The notes under the pieces were generated by a model. It had not been told where the DNA came from, made no database searches, and worked only from the letters and a program-made list of their open reading frames with translations. A DNA stretch of 64,000 nt from Arthrobacter globiformis. Lineage in GTDB: Bacteria; Actinomycetota; Actinomycetes; Actinomycetales; Micrococcaceae. How positions within the stretch are numbered: position 1 is the first letter of the stretch; the number at the start of each line of letters is the position of its first letter. Positions 1 through 9,374 of this stretch are shown piece by piece. Location of the stretch: the NCBI RefSeq assembly GCF_030815865.1, contig NZ_JAUSXI010000001.1, positions 1,302,001-1,366,000 of the forward strand, in the 5' to 3' direction. Made by a program: the position numbers and the translations under genes.

Positions 1-2
1 GG

Positions 3-758
3 GACAGCCTGCGCTGGCTGGATGAACTGCGCCAGCAGGCGGACGCCCGCCCGGCCCTCGCGGCCGGGCGGGTGGTCCCGTTCGTGATTCCGTCCTTTCC
101 GATGCTTCCGGCGGCAGGGGAGATCATGGCCGGGTCGCCGCTGGTCCTAGGTGCCCAGAATTGCGGCTGGGCAGATGGTCCGTGGACGGGTGAACTCTCG
201 CCGTCGCTGCTCGCCGAGCTGGGCGTGGGACTCGTGGAGATCGGGCACGCCGAGCGGCGGCGGCACTTCGGTGAGGACGACGCCATGATTGCGCTCAAGG
301 TCAGGGCGGCCGACGACGCCGGCCTCAGCCCGCTGCTGTGCGTGGGGGAGGAGTCGCTCGGCCCGGAGGCCACCTTGAATGCCGGAGCGGCCGACGCCGG
401 CGGTACTGCCGGTGCGGAAGGCGCCGCCCGCTTCGTCTTCAGCCAGATCGAATCCGCGGTCGGCGGGGACTGGGACCTGGCCGCCCGGCTGGTCATCGCC
501 TATGAACCCGTCTGGGCCATCGGCGCCGCCGATCCTGCCAGCGCGGAGTACGTGTCCGCCGTCGTACACATTTTGCGGGAACTGCTCGGTGCCCACGGGC
601 TGCAGCACCTCGCCGTCATCTACGGCGGGTCCGCGAAACCCGGCCTGCTGCCCACACTGAATGGTGTGTCCGGGCTGTTCCTCGGCCGGTTCGCACACGA
701 CGCCGCGAACTTCGGAAAAGTGCTGGACGAAGCACTGTCGCTGGTGTACGCAGACTAG
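3..758 (+). CDS. Triosephosphate isomerase family protein, 5' end cut by window edge
   Basis: The frame is open from the window edge, so roughly the first 20 residues, including the expected substrate-binding Asn-x-Lys, are missing. The visible part has family landmarks: GAQNCGW, the IGHAERR loop (usually GHSERR), the catalytic-glutamate motif AYEPVWAIG and the phosphate-loop motif YGGSAKPG. The late phosphate-binding GG is replaced by LGRFAHD, and HSERR has become HAERR, so this may be a divergent paralog rather than the glycolytic enzyme. TIM-like isomerases of L-erythrulose 1-phosphate (erythritol or threitol breakdown) are one known alternative, but nothing beside it here supports that. 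Its stop overlaps the next, convergent gene by four bases. Family confident; substrate not. Confidence 0.8.
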   Translation, partial: DSLRWLDELRQQADARPALAAGRVVPFVIPSFPMLPAAGEIMAGSPLVLGAQNCGWADGPWTGELSPSLLAELGVGLVEIGHAERRRHFGEDDAMIALKVRAADDAGLSPLLCVGEESLGPEATLNAGAADAGGTAGAEGAARFVFSQIESAVGGDWDLAARLVIAYEPVWAIGAADPASAEYVSAVVHILRELLGAHGLQHLAVIYGGSAKPGLLPTLNGVSGLFLGRFAHDAANFGKVLDEALSLVYAD

Positions 759-1051
759 AGGAATGCCTCGCGGCCCGTCCCTTCGCTGAGCACGAGTTCG
801 CCGTCTTCAATGGACACCAGAAGGCTCCGGGGTCTGCCGTGGAGTTTCATTTCCGCGCTGAGACTGCGGCTGGTGACTTCGACCCCCACCGTTGCGCCTT
901 TGGCCGGCAGTTCAACGGAGACTTCCTCGGCCATGCCCAACAGTTCCCTGGTGGTGACATCGCGGTCGTACCGGGCCTCCTTTCCGTTGACTGTGATGGC
1001 AACCTCATCCTCGTTGAAGCCATCCTGAAGAATGATGAGCAGTTCCTGCAT
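755..1051 (-). CDS. Small conserved-looking hypothetical protein, 98 aa
   Basis: The protein begins MQELLIILQDG and has alternating short beta-like stretches (VAITVNGKEARYDRDVT, VSVELPAKGATVGVEV) with no signal peptide, membrane segment or cysteine. The ATG at 1051 was chosen because the longer upstream frame is low-complexity and runs antisense into Tex. The gene converges on the isomerase gene with a four-base overlap. I do not recognise the family; it looks like a small cytoplasmic beta-rich protein. That it is real rests on balanced composition and sensible placement. Confidence 0.6.
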   Translation of the reverse strand: MQELLIILQDGFNEDEVAITVNGKEARYDRDVTTRELLGMAEEVSVELPAKGATVGVEVTSRSLSAEMKLHGRPRSLLVSIEDGELVLSEGTGREAFL

Positions 1052-1187
1052 GATGCGCCGCCTAAGTCGATGACCCCCGCTGCATAAAGTCACTACACCA
1101 CTTAAGGGCGGTTGTGGGTAGTGCGGTTTGCTTCGTCCGCTGCCCCTTGATCGCCCCGGATCCGGGCGCGTAGGGCAAAATGTTCTG

Positions 1188-3905
1188 GTGACCCAACAGC
1201 CGCAGCACCCCGCCATGCCCTCGCCCAGCCCCGCCTCCGCCGCCGGGACAAACCCGAAGGACACCCCCGCGTCCGGGCCGGTCGCCGGTCCCGGGGCGGA
1301 CGATATTGCCGCCCGCATAGCGGAACAGATCGCCGCCGAGCTCGGCGTGAAGGCCTGGCAGGTGAAGGCGGCCGTGGAACTGCTCGACGGCGGGTCCACC
1401 GTTCCGTTCATCGCCCGCTACCGCAAGGAAGCCACCGGGACGCTCGACGACGGCCAGCTCCGCGAGCTCGACGAGCGCCTGCGCTACCTCCGCGAACTGG
1501 AGGACCGCCGTCGTGCTGTCCTGGAGGCGATTGCCGCGCAGGGGAAGTTGACCCCGGAACTGCAGGCCGCCGTCGTGGCTGCCGATACGAAGTCCCGGCT
1601 CGAAGACATCTACCTGCCCTTCAAGTCAAAGCGCCGCACCAAGGCGCAGATCGCCCGTGAGGCCGGGCTGGAGCCGCTCGCGGACGCGCTGCTCAAACGC
1701 CCGGAGCTCGACCCCGAGCGCGAGGCAGCCAAGTACCTGAACACGGAGCACGCCGTCGACGACGCCGCTGCGGCGCTCGCCGGCGCCCGCGCCATCCTCG
1801 TGGAGCGCGTGGCCCAGGACGCCGACCTTGCAGAGAACCTGCGCGAGCGGCTGTGGACGCAGGGCCGGATGGTGTCCCGGGTGAAGAAGGGCAGGGAATC
1901 CGAGGGGCAGAAGTTCGCGGATTACTTTAACTTTTCGCAGGCGCCGTCGGGAATGCCGTCGCACCGCGTGCTGGCGCTGCTGCGCGGTGAGAAAGACGGC
2001 GTGCTCGAGCTGGACCTTGCTGAAGCGGAGCCGGCCGACGGCGACGCCCTGGCCGCTGCGCGCACCCGTTACGAATCCGCCGTTGCCCGGTTCCTCGGGG
2101 TAGCCGACCGTGGCCGCCCCGCCGATGCCTGGCTGCTCCAGACCGCGCAGGTGGCGTGGCGCTCCCGGGTGCTTGCGCGGCTGACGGCCGATCTGCGGGG
2201 ACGCATGTTCGCCGCAGCAGAAGACGAGGCCGTGCGCGTTTTCGCCGCCAACCTGCGGGACGTGCTGCTGGCCGCGCCCGCCGGAAACCGCTCAACCCTG
2301 GGCCTGGACCCCGGGCTGCGGACGGGCGTGAAAGTGGCGGTGGTCGACGGAACCGGCAAGGTGGTGGCCACGGACACCGTCTACCCACACGCTCCGGCGC
2401 GCAAGTGGGACGAAGCCCTGACGACGCTGACCCGGCTGGCGCGGCAGCACGCCGTCGAACTCGTGGCCATTGGCAACGGAACGGCGTCGCGCGAAACGGA
2501 CAAGCTCGCGGCCGATCTGATCAAGCGGCTCTCCGCGGGTGCTGGCTCGGGCACTGGTGCGGAATCCGGGACAGGTGGCGCTGCGCCGCAAAAGTTGGTG
2601 GTTTCCGAGGCGGGTGCGTCCGTGTATTCGGCGTCCGCCCTTGCCGCCGCCGAACTTCCGGGCATGGATGTGTCGCTGCGCGGCGCCGTGTCCATTGCCC
2701 GCAGGCTGCAGGATCCGTTGGCTGAGCTGGTGAAGATCGATCCGAAGTCGATCGGCGTGGGGCAGTACCAGCACGATGTCACTGCCGCGAAGCTGGACCG
2801 CAGCCTGGATGCCGTGGTGGAGGACTGCGTGAACGCCGTGGGCGTGGACGTGAACACGGCGTCGCCGGCGCTGCTGAGCCGGGTGGCCGGCGTCGGGCCG
2901 CTGCTGAGCGAGAACATCGTGGCGTACCGCAACGAAAACGGGCCGTTCGCGAAGCGCAGCGAGCTGAAGAAGGTGCCGCGGCTGGGCGCGAAGGCGTTCG
3001 AACAGTGTGCCGGGTTCCTGCGGATCACCGGGGGAGCGGAGCCGTTGGACGCCTCGAGCGTTCACCCAGAGGCTTACTCGGTGGCTAGGAAAATCCTGGT
3101 CGCGGCGGGTGCTGGCCGCAGTTCCGGTGCTTCCGGGCTTGCTCCGCTGGCTGATGCCGGGTGCCTGAACCCTGCTGATTTCGTGGACGGCTCCTTCGGG
3201 TTGCCCACGGTGCGGGACATCATCGCCGAACTCGAGAAGCCCGGACGCGACCCGCGTCCGGCGTTCAAGGCGGCAGCTTTCTCCGAGGGCATCGAGAAGA
3301 TCTCCGACCTGAAGCCCGGCATGGTCCTGGAAGGAACAGTCACCAACGTTGCCGCGTTCGGCGCGTTCGTGGACGTGGGGGTTCATCAGGACGGCCTGGT
3401 TCACGTGTCCGCCCTCGCCAACAGGTTCGTCGCCGATCCGCGCGAGGTGGTCAAGTCCGGGCAGGTGGTACGGGTGAAGGTGCTTGAGACCGATCCGGAG
3501 CGGAAACGTATCTCCCTCACACTGAAGCTCGATGACGAACCGGCCGCTTCCGGCGGCAGCTCTTCCGCCGGCCGGCCGGCTGGTGAACGCCCGGCTGGTG
3601 AACGGCCGACTGGTGAACGCCCGGCTGGTGAACGCGGCGGTCGGGGCCGGGACGGTGGGCGCTCAGCAGGCGGCGACCGCGCAGCCGGCCGCCCGGGAGG
3701 TGGCCCCCGCGAAGGCGACCGCAACCGCACGGGCGCTTCTGGCCAAGGCGGCGCAAAACCGGCGGCTCGCGAGGGGAGCGATTCTGGCAGATCTCCAGCA
3801 GACCGCAACAGCCCAAAACGACAGCCGAAGCAGACCGGGCAGCGGCCAGCTCAAGCGGATACCGCCATGGCCGAAGCCCTGCGCCGCGCCGGCCTGGGTA
3901 AGTAG
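1188..3905 (+). CDS. tex: Tex, S1-type RNA-binding transcription accessory protein, 905 aa
   Basis: Tex binds nucleic acid and is linked to transcription regulation and RNA stability. Domains in order: Tex-type N-terminal helical region (about 35-225, with STVPFIARYRKEATGTLDD), a YqgF/RNase H-like fold (about 365-500, TLGLDPGLRTGVKVAVVD), helix-hairpin-helix repeats (about 555-620, ASPALLSRVAGVGPLLSENI) and an S1 domain (about 708-780, VTNVAAFGAFVDVGVHQDG). A 120-residue Arg/Gly/Ser-rich tail follows, with four GERPA-type repeats coded by a 15-bp DNA repeat near 3577-3635. The GTG at 1188 is preferred; ATG 1215 is an alternative and the frame is open back to 1128. The basic tail is probably disordered and RNA-binding. 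Confidence 0.93.
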   Translation: MTQQPQHPAMPSPSPASAAGTNPKDTPASGPVAGPGADDIAARIAEQIAAELGVKAWQVKAAVELLDGGSTVPFIARYRKEATGTLDDGQLRELDERLRYLRELEDRRRAVLEAIAAQGKLTPELQAAVVAADTKSRLEDIYLPFKSKRRTKAQIAREAGLEPLADALLKRPELDPEREAAKYLNTEHAVDDAAAALAGARAILVERVAQDADLAENLRERLWTQGRMVSRVKKGRESEGQKFADYFNFSQAPSGMPSHRVLALLRGEKDGVLELDLAEAEPADGDALAAARTRYESAVARFLGVADRGRPADAWLLQTAQVAWRSRVLARLTADLRGRMFAAAEDEAVRVFAANLRDVLLAAPAGNRSTLGLDPGLRTGVKVAVVDGTGKVVATDTVYPHAPARKWDEALTTLTRLARQHAVELVAIGNGTASRETDKLAADLIKRLSAGAGSGTGAESGTGGAAPQKLVVSEAGASVYSASALAAAELPGMDVSLRGAVSIARRLQDPLAELVKIDPKSIGVGQYQHDVTAAKLDRSLDAVVEDCVNAVGVDVNTASPALLSRVAGVGPLLSENIVAYRNENGPFAKRSELKKVPRLGAKAFEQCAGFLRITGGAEPLDASSVHPEAYSVARKILVAAGAGRSSGASGLAPLADAGCLNPADFVDGSFGLPTVRDIIAELEKPGRDPRPAFKAAAFSEGIEKISDLKPGMVLEGTVTNVAAFGAFVDVGVHQDGLVHVSALANRFVADPREVVKSGQVVRVKVLETDPERKRISLTLKLDDEPAASGGSSSAGRPAGERPAGERPTGERPAGERGGRGRDGGRSAGGDRAAGRPGGGPREGDRNRTGASGQGGAKPAAREGSDSGRSPADRNSPKRQPKQTGQRPAQADTAMAEALRRAGLGK

Positions 3906-3962
3906 GCTCCCGCACAGGCAGACCGTGTCGCGGGCGCCGTATCCCGGAACGGACGGAAGCCG

Positions 3963-5888
3963 GTGACTACAGTAGCCCCTATGAGTTTTACGAGGCCGGA
4001 GACTTTTACCACCCGTCCTACGCTGCAGGGCACGTTCGGCATGTCCGCAACGACCCATTGGCTCGCCACCGGCACTGCGCAGGCTGTGCTGGAGCGGGGC
4101 GGGAACGCATTCGACGCGGCCACGGCCGCGGCGTTCGTGCTGCACGTGGTGGAACCGCACCTCAACGGGCCCGGCGGTGACATGACCGGCGTGTTCAGCA
4201 CGGCGGAGAAGCCCGGGAAACCGGTGGTTCTCATGGGCCAAGGCCCGGCTCCGGCCGGCGCGACGGTCCAACACTTCCGCGCGGAAGGCCTGGAACTGGT
4301 GCCCGGGTCAGGTGCGCTGGCCGCTGCGGTCCCCGGCGCCGTCGATGCCTGGCTGTTGCTGCTGAGGGATCACGGAACGTGGGAGCTGGCGGAGGTCCTG
4401 GACTTCGCCATCCGATACGCACGCGACGGCCACCCGGTGCTGCCACGCGTCTGCAGCACAATCTCGGCAGTCGCGGAGCTGTTCCGGGAGCACTGGCCCA
4501 CGTCTGCAGACCTGTGGATGCCGGAGGGGCGTATCCCGGAGGAGGGCGAGCTGGTCCGGAATCCGGCGTTTGCCCGCACCCTCCAGAAACTGGTCCAAGC
4601 CGGTGCCGGCCTCGGCGAGGCATTCGCCGCGGAACCGGCCCATACCCGCGAGGAACGCATCGAAGCCGCCCGCAGGGAATGGAGCGAGGGCTTCGTGGCC
4701 CGCGCTGTGGCGGAAAGTGTGCGCACTCCGCACCGCCACTCGTCCGGGACCGACCACAGCGGCGTCATGACGATGGCCGACATGGCTGGCTTCCGCGCGT
4801 CGTTGGAGGACGCTGCGACGTTCGAGTTCCGCGGCCACACCATCGCCAAGACCGGCCCGTGGGGACAGGGGCCGGCCCTGTTGCAGACGCTCGCGATCCT
4901 GGCCGGCTTCGATGACGACCACCTCGACCCTTCCACCGAGCTCGGGGCGCACACCATCCTGGAGGCGCAGAAGCTCGCGCTGGCGGACCGCGAGGCGTAC
5001 TACGGCGACGCTGATGTCCCACTCGATTACCTGCTGTCGGAGGATTACGCTGCGTCGCGCCGGGAGCTCATCACCGAAGATGCGTCGCACGAGCTCCGCC
5101 CGGGCTCCGTTCCCGGGCGTGAGCCGTACGTTCCCACGCTCCGGACCGAGTACGCCCCGCCTGCGCCGTCGGATGACGACGGCGGGTCGCCCGCTTTGGG
5201 AGGTCGTGCCACTCCCGGCCGCCCAGGATCCGCGGCTGCCACCGCCGGCGTGGGCGAACCCACGATCGGTGAGCCTAGTGTGGCATCCAACGGGGAAACC
5301 CGCGGCGACACGTGCCACATCGATGTCGTGGACCGCTGGGGCAATATGGTGTCGGCCACGCCATCGGGCGGTTGGCTGCAATCGTCGCCGGCGATTCCTG
5401 AGCTCGGGTTTTGCCTGGGCACGCGGTTGCAGATGACGTGGCTTGAGCCCGGAACGCCGTCGACGTTGACGCCGGGCAAGCGGCCGCGGACCACGCTGAC
5501 GCCGACGCTGGTGCTGCGCGATGGAGTTGCTGTTTCCGCGCTCGGCTCGCCCGGGGGAGACCAACAGGACCAGTGGCAGTTGCTGTACCTGCTGCGGACC
5601 ATCGTCGGCGGGTACTCTCCGCAACAGGCCATCGACGCGCCGGCGTTCCACACGACGTCGATGCCCGGATCCTTCTGGCCGCGAACCTGGGAGCCTGGCG
5701 GTGCCGTCGTCGAGGACCGGTTGGGAGATGACGTCATCGCCGGGCTCGAACGGCGTGGACACCGGATCACCAGGGCAGGCGACTGGACGCTGGGACGGCT
5801 GTCCGCCGTCGTACGCGATCCCCGGACTGGCGTGCTGCAGGCTGCCGCTAACCCCCGGGGTGCGCAGGGATACGCGGCGGGACGGTAG
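3963..5888 (+). CDS. ggt: Gamma-glutamyltransferase family protein, 641 aa
   Basis: Ntn-hydrolase that would cleave itself into two chains and transfer or hydrolyse gamma-glutamyl groups such as those of glutathione. The large subunit has the family signature around residues 45-70 (GGNAFDAATAAAFVLHVVEP, then GPGGDM). The catalytic threonine is Thr450 in GDTCHIDVVDRWGNMVS, and the oxyanion region GSPGGDQQ follows. No signal peptide is seen, so it may be cytoplasmic, like many actinobacterial Ggt-like hydrolases. GTG 3963 has GGAAG just upstream; ATG 3981 is an alternative. A Pro/Gly/Ala-rich insert of about 50 residues (about 395-445) precedes the cleavage site. Substrate may differ from glutathione. 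Confidence 0.88.
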   Translation: MTTVAPMSFTRPETFTTRPTLQGTFGMSATTHWLATGTAQAVLERGGNAFDAATAAAFVLHVVEPHLNGPGGDMTGVFSTAEKPGKPVVLMGQGPAPAGATVQHFRAEGLELVPGSGALAAAVPGAVDAWLLLLRDHGTWELAEVLDFAIRYARDGHPVLPRVCSTISAVAELFREHWPTSADLWMPEGRIPEEGELVRNPAFARTLQKLVQAGAGLGEAFAAEPAHTREERIEAARREWSEGFVARAVAESVRTPHRHSSGTDHSGVMTMADMAGFRASLEDAATFEFRGHTIAKTGPWGQGPALLQTLAILAGFDDDHLDPSTELGAHTILEAQKLALADREAYYGDADVPLDYLLSEDYAASRRELITEDASHELRPGSVPGREPYVPTLRTEYAPPAPSDDDGGSPALGGRATPGRPGSAAATAGVGEPTIGEPSVASNGETRGDTCHIDVVDRWGNMVSATPSGGWLQSSPAIPELGFCLGTRLQMTWLEPGTPSTLTPGKRPRTTLTPTLVLRDGVAVSALGSPGGDQQDQWQLLYLLRTIVGGYSPQQAIDAPAFHTTSMPGSFWPRTWEPGGAVVEDRLGDDVIAGLERRGHRITRAGDWTLGRLSAVVRDPRTGVLQAAANPRGAQGYAAGR

Positions 5889-5998
5889 GAGCGGACCTTT
5901 TTTTCGCTAGCGTTCCCGGTTGAAGGGGCGGCGAATACTCGTATCCGCCGGCGGCGGGGCGGGTTTCTGGCGTGGGGAATATCTGCAAGGCTGGGGTC

Positions 5999-6319
5999 AT
6001 GAACTACTTCCTGGAGTACACGATTCCCGCTGCCCCCGACGACGCCGAATTCGAGTTTCCGCATGACGAGATTCGAGCGGGGACCACTATCCCGCTCTCG
6101 GAGACCAATGCCGAGGTAGTCCACACCCCCGAGCTTCCCGCGCGCACCGGAATCATCGGCGCCACCGTGCCCGAGGCGAAGCTCGAAGCCGAGCAGCTCA
6201 TCACCCACAGCCGCGCGACGGAGGCGTCCCTGTACGAGGACCCCTCGAATTCGCTGCAGGCTGGCGTGGGAACTCTCGTAGCCACCTTCACGGAAGGCAC
6301 GGGCTGGCAGGACGCATAG
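5999..6319 (+). CDS. Small acidic hypothetical protein, 106 aa
   Basis: The product starts MNYFLEYTIPAAPDDAEFEF and is acidic throughout, without membrane segment or signal peptide. ATG 5999 follows an AAGGCTGGGG stretch acting as a weak ribosome site. A second ATG-like start 27 bases upstream is in frame but lacks such a site. The gene stands alone between ggt and the DUF222 gene. I do not recognise a family. Confidence 0.6.
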   Translation: MNYFLEYTIPAAPDDAEFEFPHDEIRAGTTIPLSETNAEVVHTPELPARTGIIGATVPEAKLEAEQLITHSRATEASLYEDPSNSLQAGVGTLVATFTEGTGWQDA

Positions 6320-6395
6320 CAAAGGCAAATCTCGTTTCACCGGAAGCGCTTGGTCCCGAATTGAGGGGCTGGGCGCTTCTGGCTTTGGTCCGAAG

Positions 6396-8370
6396 TTAGT
6401 GAATCCACCCAGTACCGGCGGGCACGGCGGTGCCCCGTTGACGGGTCCTGCCTGCCCGCCGGGTCTGCCATCGCCTCATGTTGTGGTGGTTTTGTCGGGG
6501 TTGTTGGCGGGGGTCGATGTGGGGTGGCGGGATGAACCAGGGGGTCCCGTTTTTGACGTGGATTTTCCACTGTTCCTTGTGGATCAGATGGTGGTGGTGG
6601 GTGCAGAGGAGGACGCCGTTGTCGGTGCTGGTGGGTCCGCCCCGGGACCAGTAGGTGATGTGGTGGGCTTCGCACCAGGATGCGGGGATGGTGCAGTTGG
6701 GGAAGGCGCAGCCCTGGTCGCGGGCGGTGAGGGCTTTGCGGATGTGGGGCGGGAAGATCCGGGTGGCGCGGCCGATGTCGAGGATGCGTCCTTCGGAGCC
6801 GAGGAGGACGGGGATGATGTCGGCGTCGCAGGCGATTTTGCGGATGGTGGAGACGGTGACGGGGCCGGTGTAGGTGAAGGTTCCGCTGCCGGTGGCCGTG
6901 CCGGAGAGGGGAGTGCCGGGCCAGTTGATGCCAGGGAGGGCGGTGACGGGCTGCCGGGTGGTCGGGTGGGTGCCCGGCTGGGGTTGGGGTTCGGTCTGCC
7001 GGGTGCTGTCTGTGGGCCGAGTGCTGTCTGTGGGCCGGGTGCCGGGGCGGTTTCCGTTCGGGGCGTAGCGGGGGCCTTGGGCGGCGGTGGTTTCGATGCT
7101 GTTGAGGAGGTCGTGGTGGTTGATGGTGACCATGACTTGGGGGCGGAGTCCTGCGGTGGCGGGCAGGGTGCCGGCGGCGAGGGCTGCCTTGCAGCCGCCG
7201 ACGAGGCCGTCGAGGCGTTGTTGGGCGAGGGTGCGGCGGTCCAGGTCAGGTGCCGGGGTGGGGGCGTTGAACACGGCGTCCAGGTCGACAGCGGCGCTGC
7301 CACCGTCAGGGCCGGTGCCCTCTGCACTGCTGCTGTGGCTCGCGCAGGCGGTGGTGTCGGGTGTGGTGGTGCGGGGGTTGGTGGCGGTGTTCATGACGGT
7401 GGTGAGGACTTCGTATTGGTCGGTGGTGGCGCGGATTTCGAGGTGGTGGAGGCCGCCGCGTTTGTGGTGGAGGAAGACGCCTTGGCGGTGGCGGAGGTTT
7501 TCTTCGCTGGGTTCGGTGCCGTCCTGGTCGAGGGCGTCGATCCAGCGGTGGGCGATGCGGGTGAGGAAGTCGTGGTCGTTCTCGATCGCTGTCAGGGTGA
7601 GGTTGTGTTCCATCTGGGCGATGGTGTCGGGGTCGGGGATGTGGCGGACTTTGTCCAGGGCGGTGGTGATGATGGTTCCGGCGCGGGAGGCGATGATCCT
7701 GGCGGTGAGGGCGGCGGCGGTTTCTTCGTGTGCCGGTGGCATGGGCCGTCCGGTGAGGCCGGTGCGGGGGAGGGTGGCGCCGGCGAGGGCGAGGCGGCGG
7801 CGGGCTTCGGTGGAACTGATCCGGAGCCGGGTGCGGAGGAACTCGGCGGTGTTCCGGGCCCCGTCATCGGCCGCGGACCACGTCACCGCACGCGCGGGGA
7901 CCGCTGGCGTGGCGACAGCGGGTCCGGGTCCGGTGCCCCAGCCGGTGGTCCAGCCTGGCCGTGCGGCTGGCGGTCTCGGCGGCGTTGATGGCCTCGGTCC
8001 GCGTCCGGTCCACCGCGTCGGCGGCCTGGAGCTGGAGGTATTCGACCCGGCGGGAGAGTTCCTCGGCGAGCTCTGCGAAATCGGCCGCGTCGAGGAAGTT
8101 GGCTCCGGCCAGCTCGTCCGGCGCCGCAGTGGTCGCAGTGTCCAGCAGCGCCAGGGCCGCCTTCAAGTCAGGAGTGGCCGGCGCTGGCGACCCCAGCTCA
8201 GTAGCTGCCAGGTCAGGTGATACCGGGCCGGGAGTTCCCGAGCCAAGCGTCGCAGAACCGGCGGCTGGAACGCTGCGAAGCCCCCGGCCGGGCAGCAGAG
8301 CAGCGGCACTGAAGCCGGAGACGTCAGTCCCGGTTGAGCTGTTCGCTCCGTGCTCTCCAATGGCTTCCAT
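6396..8370 (-). pseudogene. DUF222/HNH endonuclease (13E12-type), interrupted by a frameshift
   Basis: Two minus-strand frames make one protein. The N-terminal part (8370 down to about 7960) has the DUF222-like FAELAEELSRRVEYLQ and DAVDRTRTEAINAAETASRT. The rest (about 7960 to 6396, in the other frame) begins near TGWGTGPGPAVAT and runs through WSAADDGARNTAEFLRTRLR to a C-terminal HNH domain: CAFPNCTIPASWCEAHH, then WSRGGPTSTDNG and LCTHHHHLIH. Frames differ by one extra base in the CCAGGCTGG area (about 7950-7970). These genes are multicopy in Arthrobacter and mycobacteria and of unknown role; they resemble mobile-intron-type nucleases. Either a pseudogene or a sequencing indel. A Pro/Thr-rich repeat linker (RPTDST twice) sits mid-protein. 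Confidence 0.85.
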
Positions 8371-8435
8371 AGGAAAACTATCTCAACGGGCTCTGACATT
8401 TTTAGGGGTGATCAGGGTCACCGTGGACGAATAGT

Positions 8436-8459
8436 GAAAAGTTTTTGAAAAAACTTTTC
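8436..8459. other. AT-rich perfect palindrome between two minus-strand genes
   Basis: Arms GAAAAGTTTTT and AAAAACTTTTC (11 bp) flank a two-base centre. Such an A+T block is striking in this GC-rich sequence. It lies in the 134-base gap between the epimerase gene's stop and the DUF222 gene's start, so it could be a terminator or an operator for the downstream gene. A two-base loop suits a protein-binding site better than a terminator. Confidence 0.5.
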
Positions 8460-8504
8460 GGCCCCCGCATACCGGCCGCATCTCTCCATGGGCGGTGCAT
8501 TGCA

Positions 8505-9365
8505 TCAGGGGTGGCGCACGCCCACCCCGGCCAGAATGTCACGGTAGCCCTCACGGAAAGTTGGGTACTTGAATGAAAACCCTGTTTCCCGAAGCAACGC
8601 ATTGCTGCACCGCTTGTTGCCACCACGGGCATCGCCCAGAGAACCTGTGGATGGGACGTCCATCCCCAACTCGGCCGCCAGGAACCGTAGGACGTCGCCC
8701 AACTCGGCCGGATCGTTGTCCACGCCCAGATAGACCGGTGATGGCACAGCACTCATGGTGCACAAGCGCACGATGGCACCCGCGGCGTCGTCTCGGTGGA
8801 TGCGGTTGGTGAAGCGTGGCTGGTCCGGGATGATGGCCGAGCCTGTTCGGACCTGGTCGATGAGCCTGGTGCGGCCGGGACCGTAGATGCCGCCAAGCCT
8901 GAGGACGATAGGTGAGGTCCCGGTTCCATCGAGCCGTTTCAGCAGGAGCTCCTCGGCCTCACGCATGATGCGACCAGAGAATCCCGCGGGTTCCGGCGTC
9001 GTGTTTTCATCGATCCATCCGCCTCCAGCGTCGCCATGCACGGCCGTGGACGAGACGAAAAGGACGCGTTCGGGCGTCACACGGTCGCGCTCAAGAGCGT
9101 CGAGCACATGCGCCACGCCGTCCAGGTACGCGCTTCGGTAGGCCTCTTCCGTAGGCGCATCCGCCGCCACAGCGATGACGACGGCGGTGGTGTCCGCCGG
9201 GACAGGCGGCAGTTCGGCGGTGCTTAGGTTGGCAGCGGCGCCCTCGATCTCAGCCGGCAGCTTGTCCGGTGAGCGCCGCCAGCCCACCACCCGCTGCCCG
9301 GCTGCGGCGAATCGCAGGCCCGCCTCGGTGCCGAGGTCGCCACAGCCGGCGAGGAGGATAGTCAT
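8505..9365 (-). CDS. NAD(P)-dependent epimerase/dehydratase-like SDR, 286 aa
   Basis: Extended short-chain dehydrogenase fold. The nucleotide-binding motif is AGCGDLGTEAG near residue 7. Further features are FVSSTAVHGD at the active-site serine, and LRLGGIYGPGR where the fold normally places its substrate-binding segment. The usual YxxxK tyrosine is not obvious; the region reads RIMREAEELLLKRL, so the catalytic pair is atypical, as in the YeeZ-like group. No signal peptide. The next gene starts ten bases beyond on the same strand side, so 9375-10334 and this gene probably form one transcription unit. Substrate unknown. Confidence 0.75.
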   Translation of the reverse strand: MTILLAGCGDLGTEAGLRFAAAGQRVVGWRRSPDKLPAEIEGAAANLSTAELPPVPADTTAVVIAVAADAPTEEAYRSAYLDGVAHVLDALERDRVTPERVLFVSSTAVHGDAGGGWIDENTTPEPAGFSGRIMREAEELLLKRLDGTGTSPIVLRLGGIYGPGRTRLIDQVRTGSAIIPDQPRFTNRIHRDDAAGAIVRLCTMSAVPSPVYLGVDNDPAELGDVLRFLAAELGMDVPSTGSLGDARGGNKRCSNALLRETGFSFKYPTFREGYRDILAGVGVRHP

Positions 9366-9374
9366 AGCCGCGGG

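Noticed and set aside
2292..3404. 370-codon frame antisense to tex
   Set aside because: Composition (Arg, His, Gln, Gly) is typical of GC-skewed antisense frames, and tex covers the region completely.
6399..7988. 529-codon plus-strand frame opposite the DUF222 gene
   Set aside because: Gly/Val/Ala-rich antisense shadow of a GC-rich gene; the minus strand has the recognisable HNH domain.
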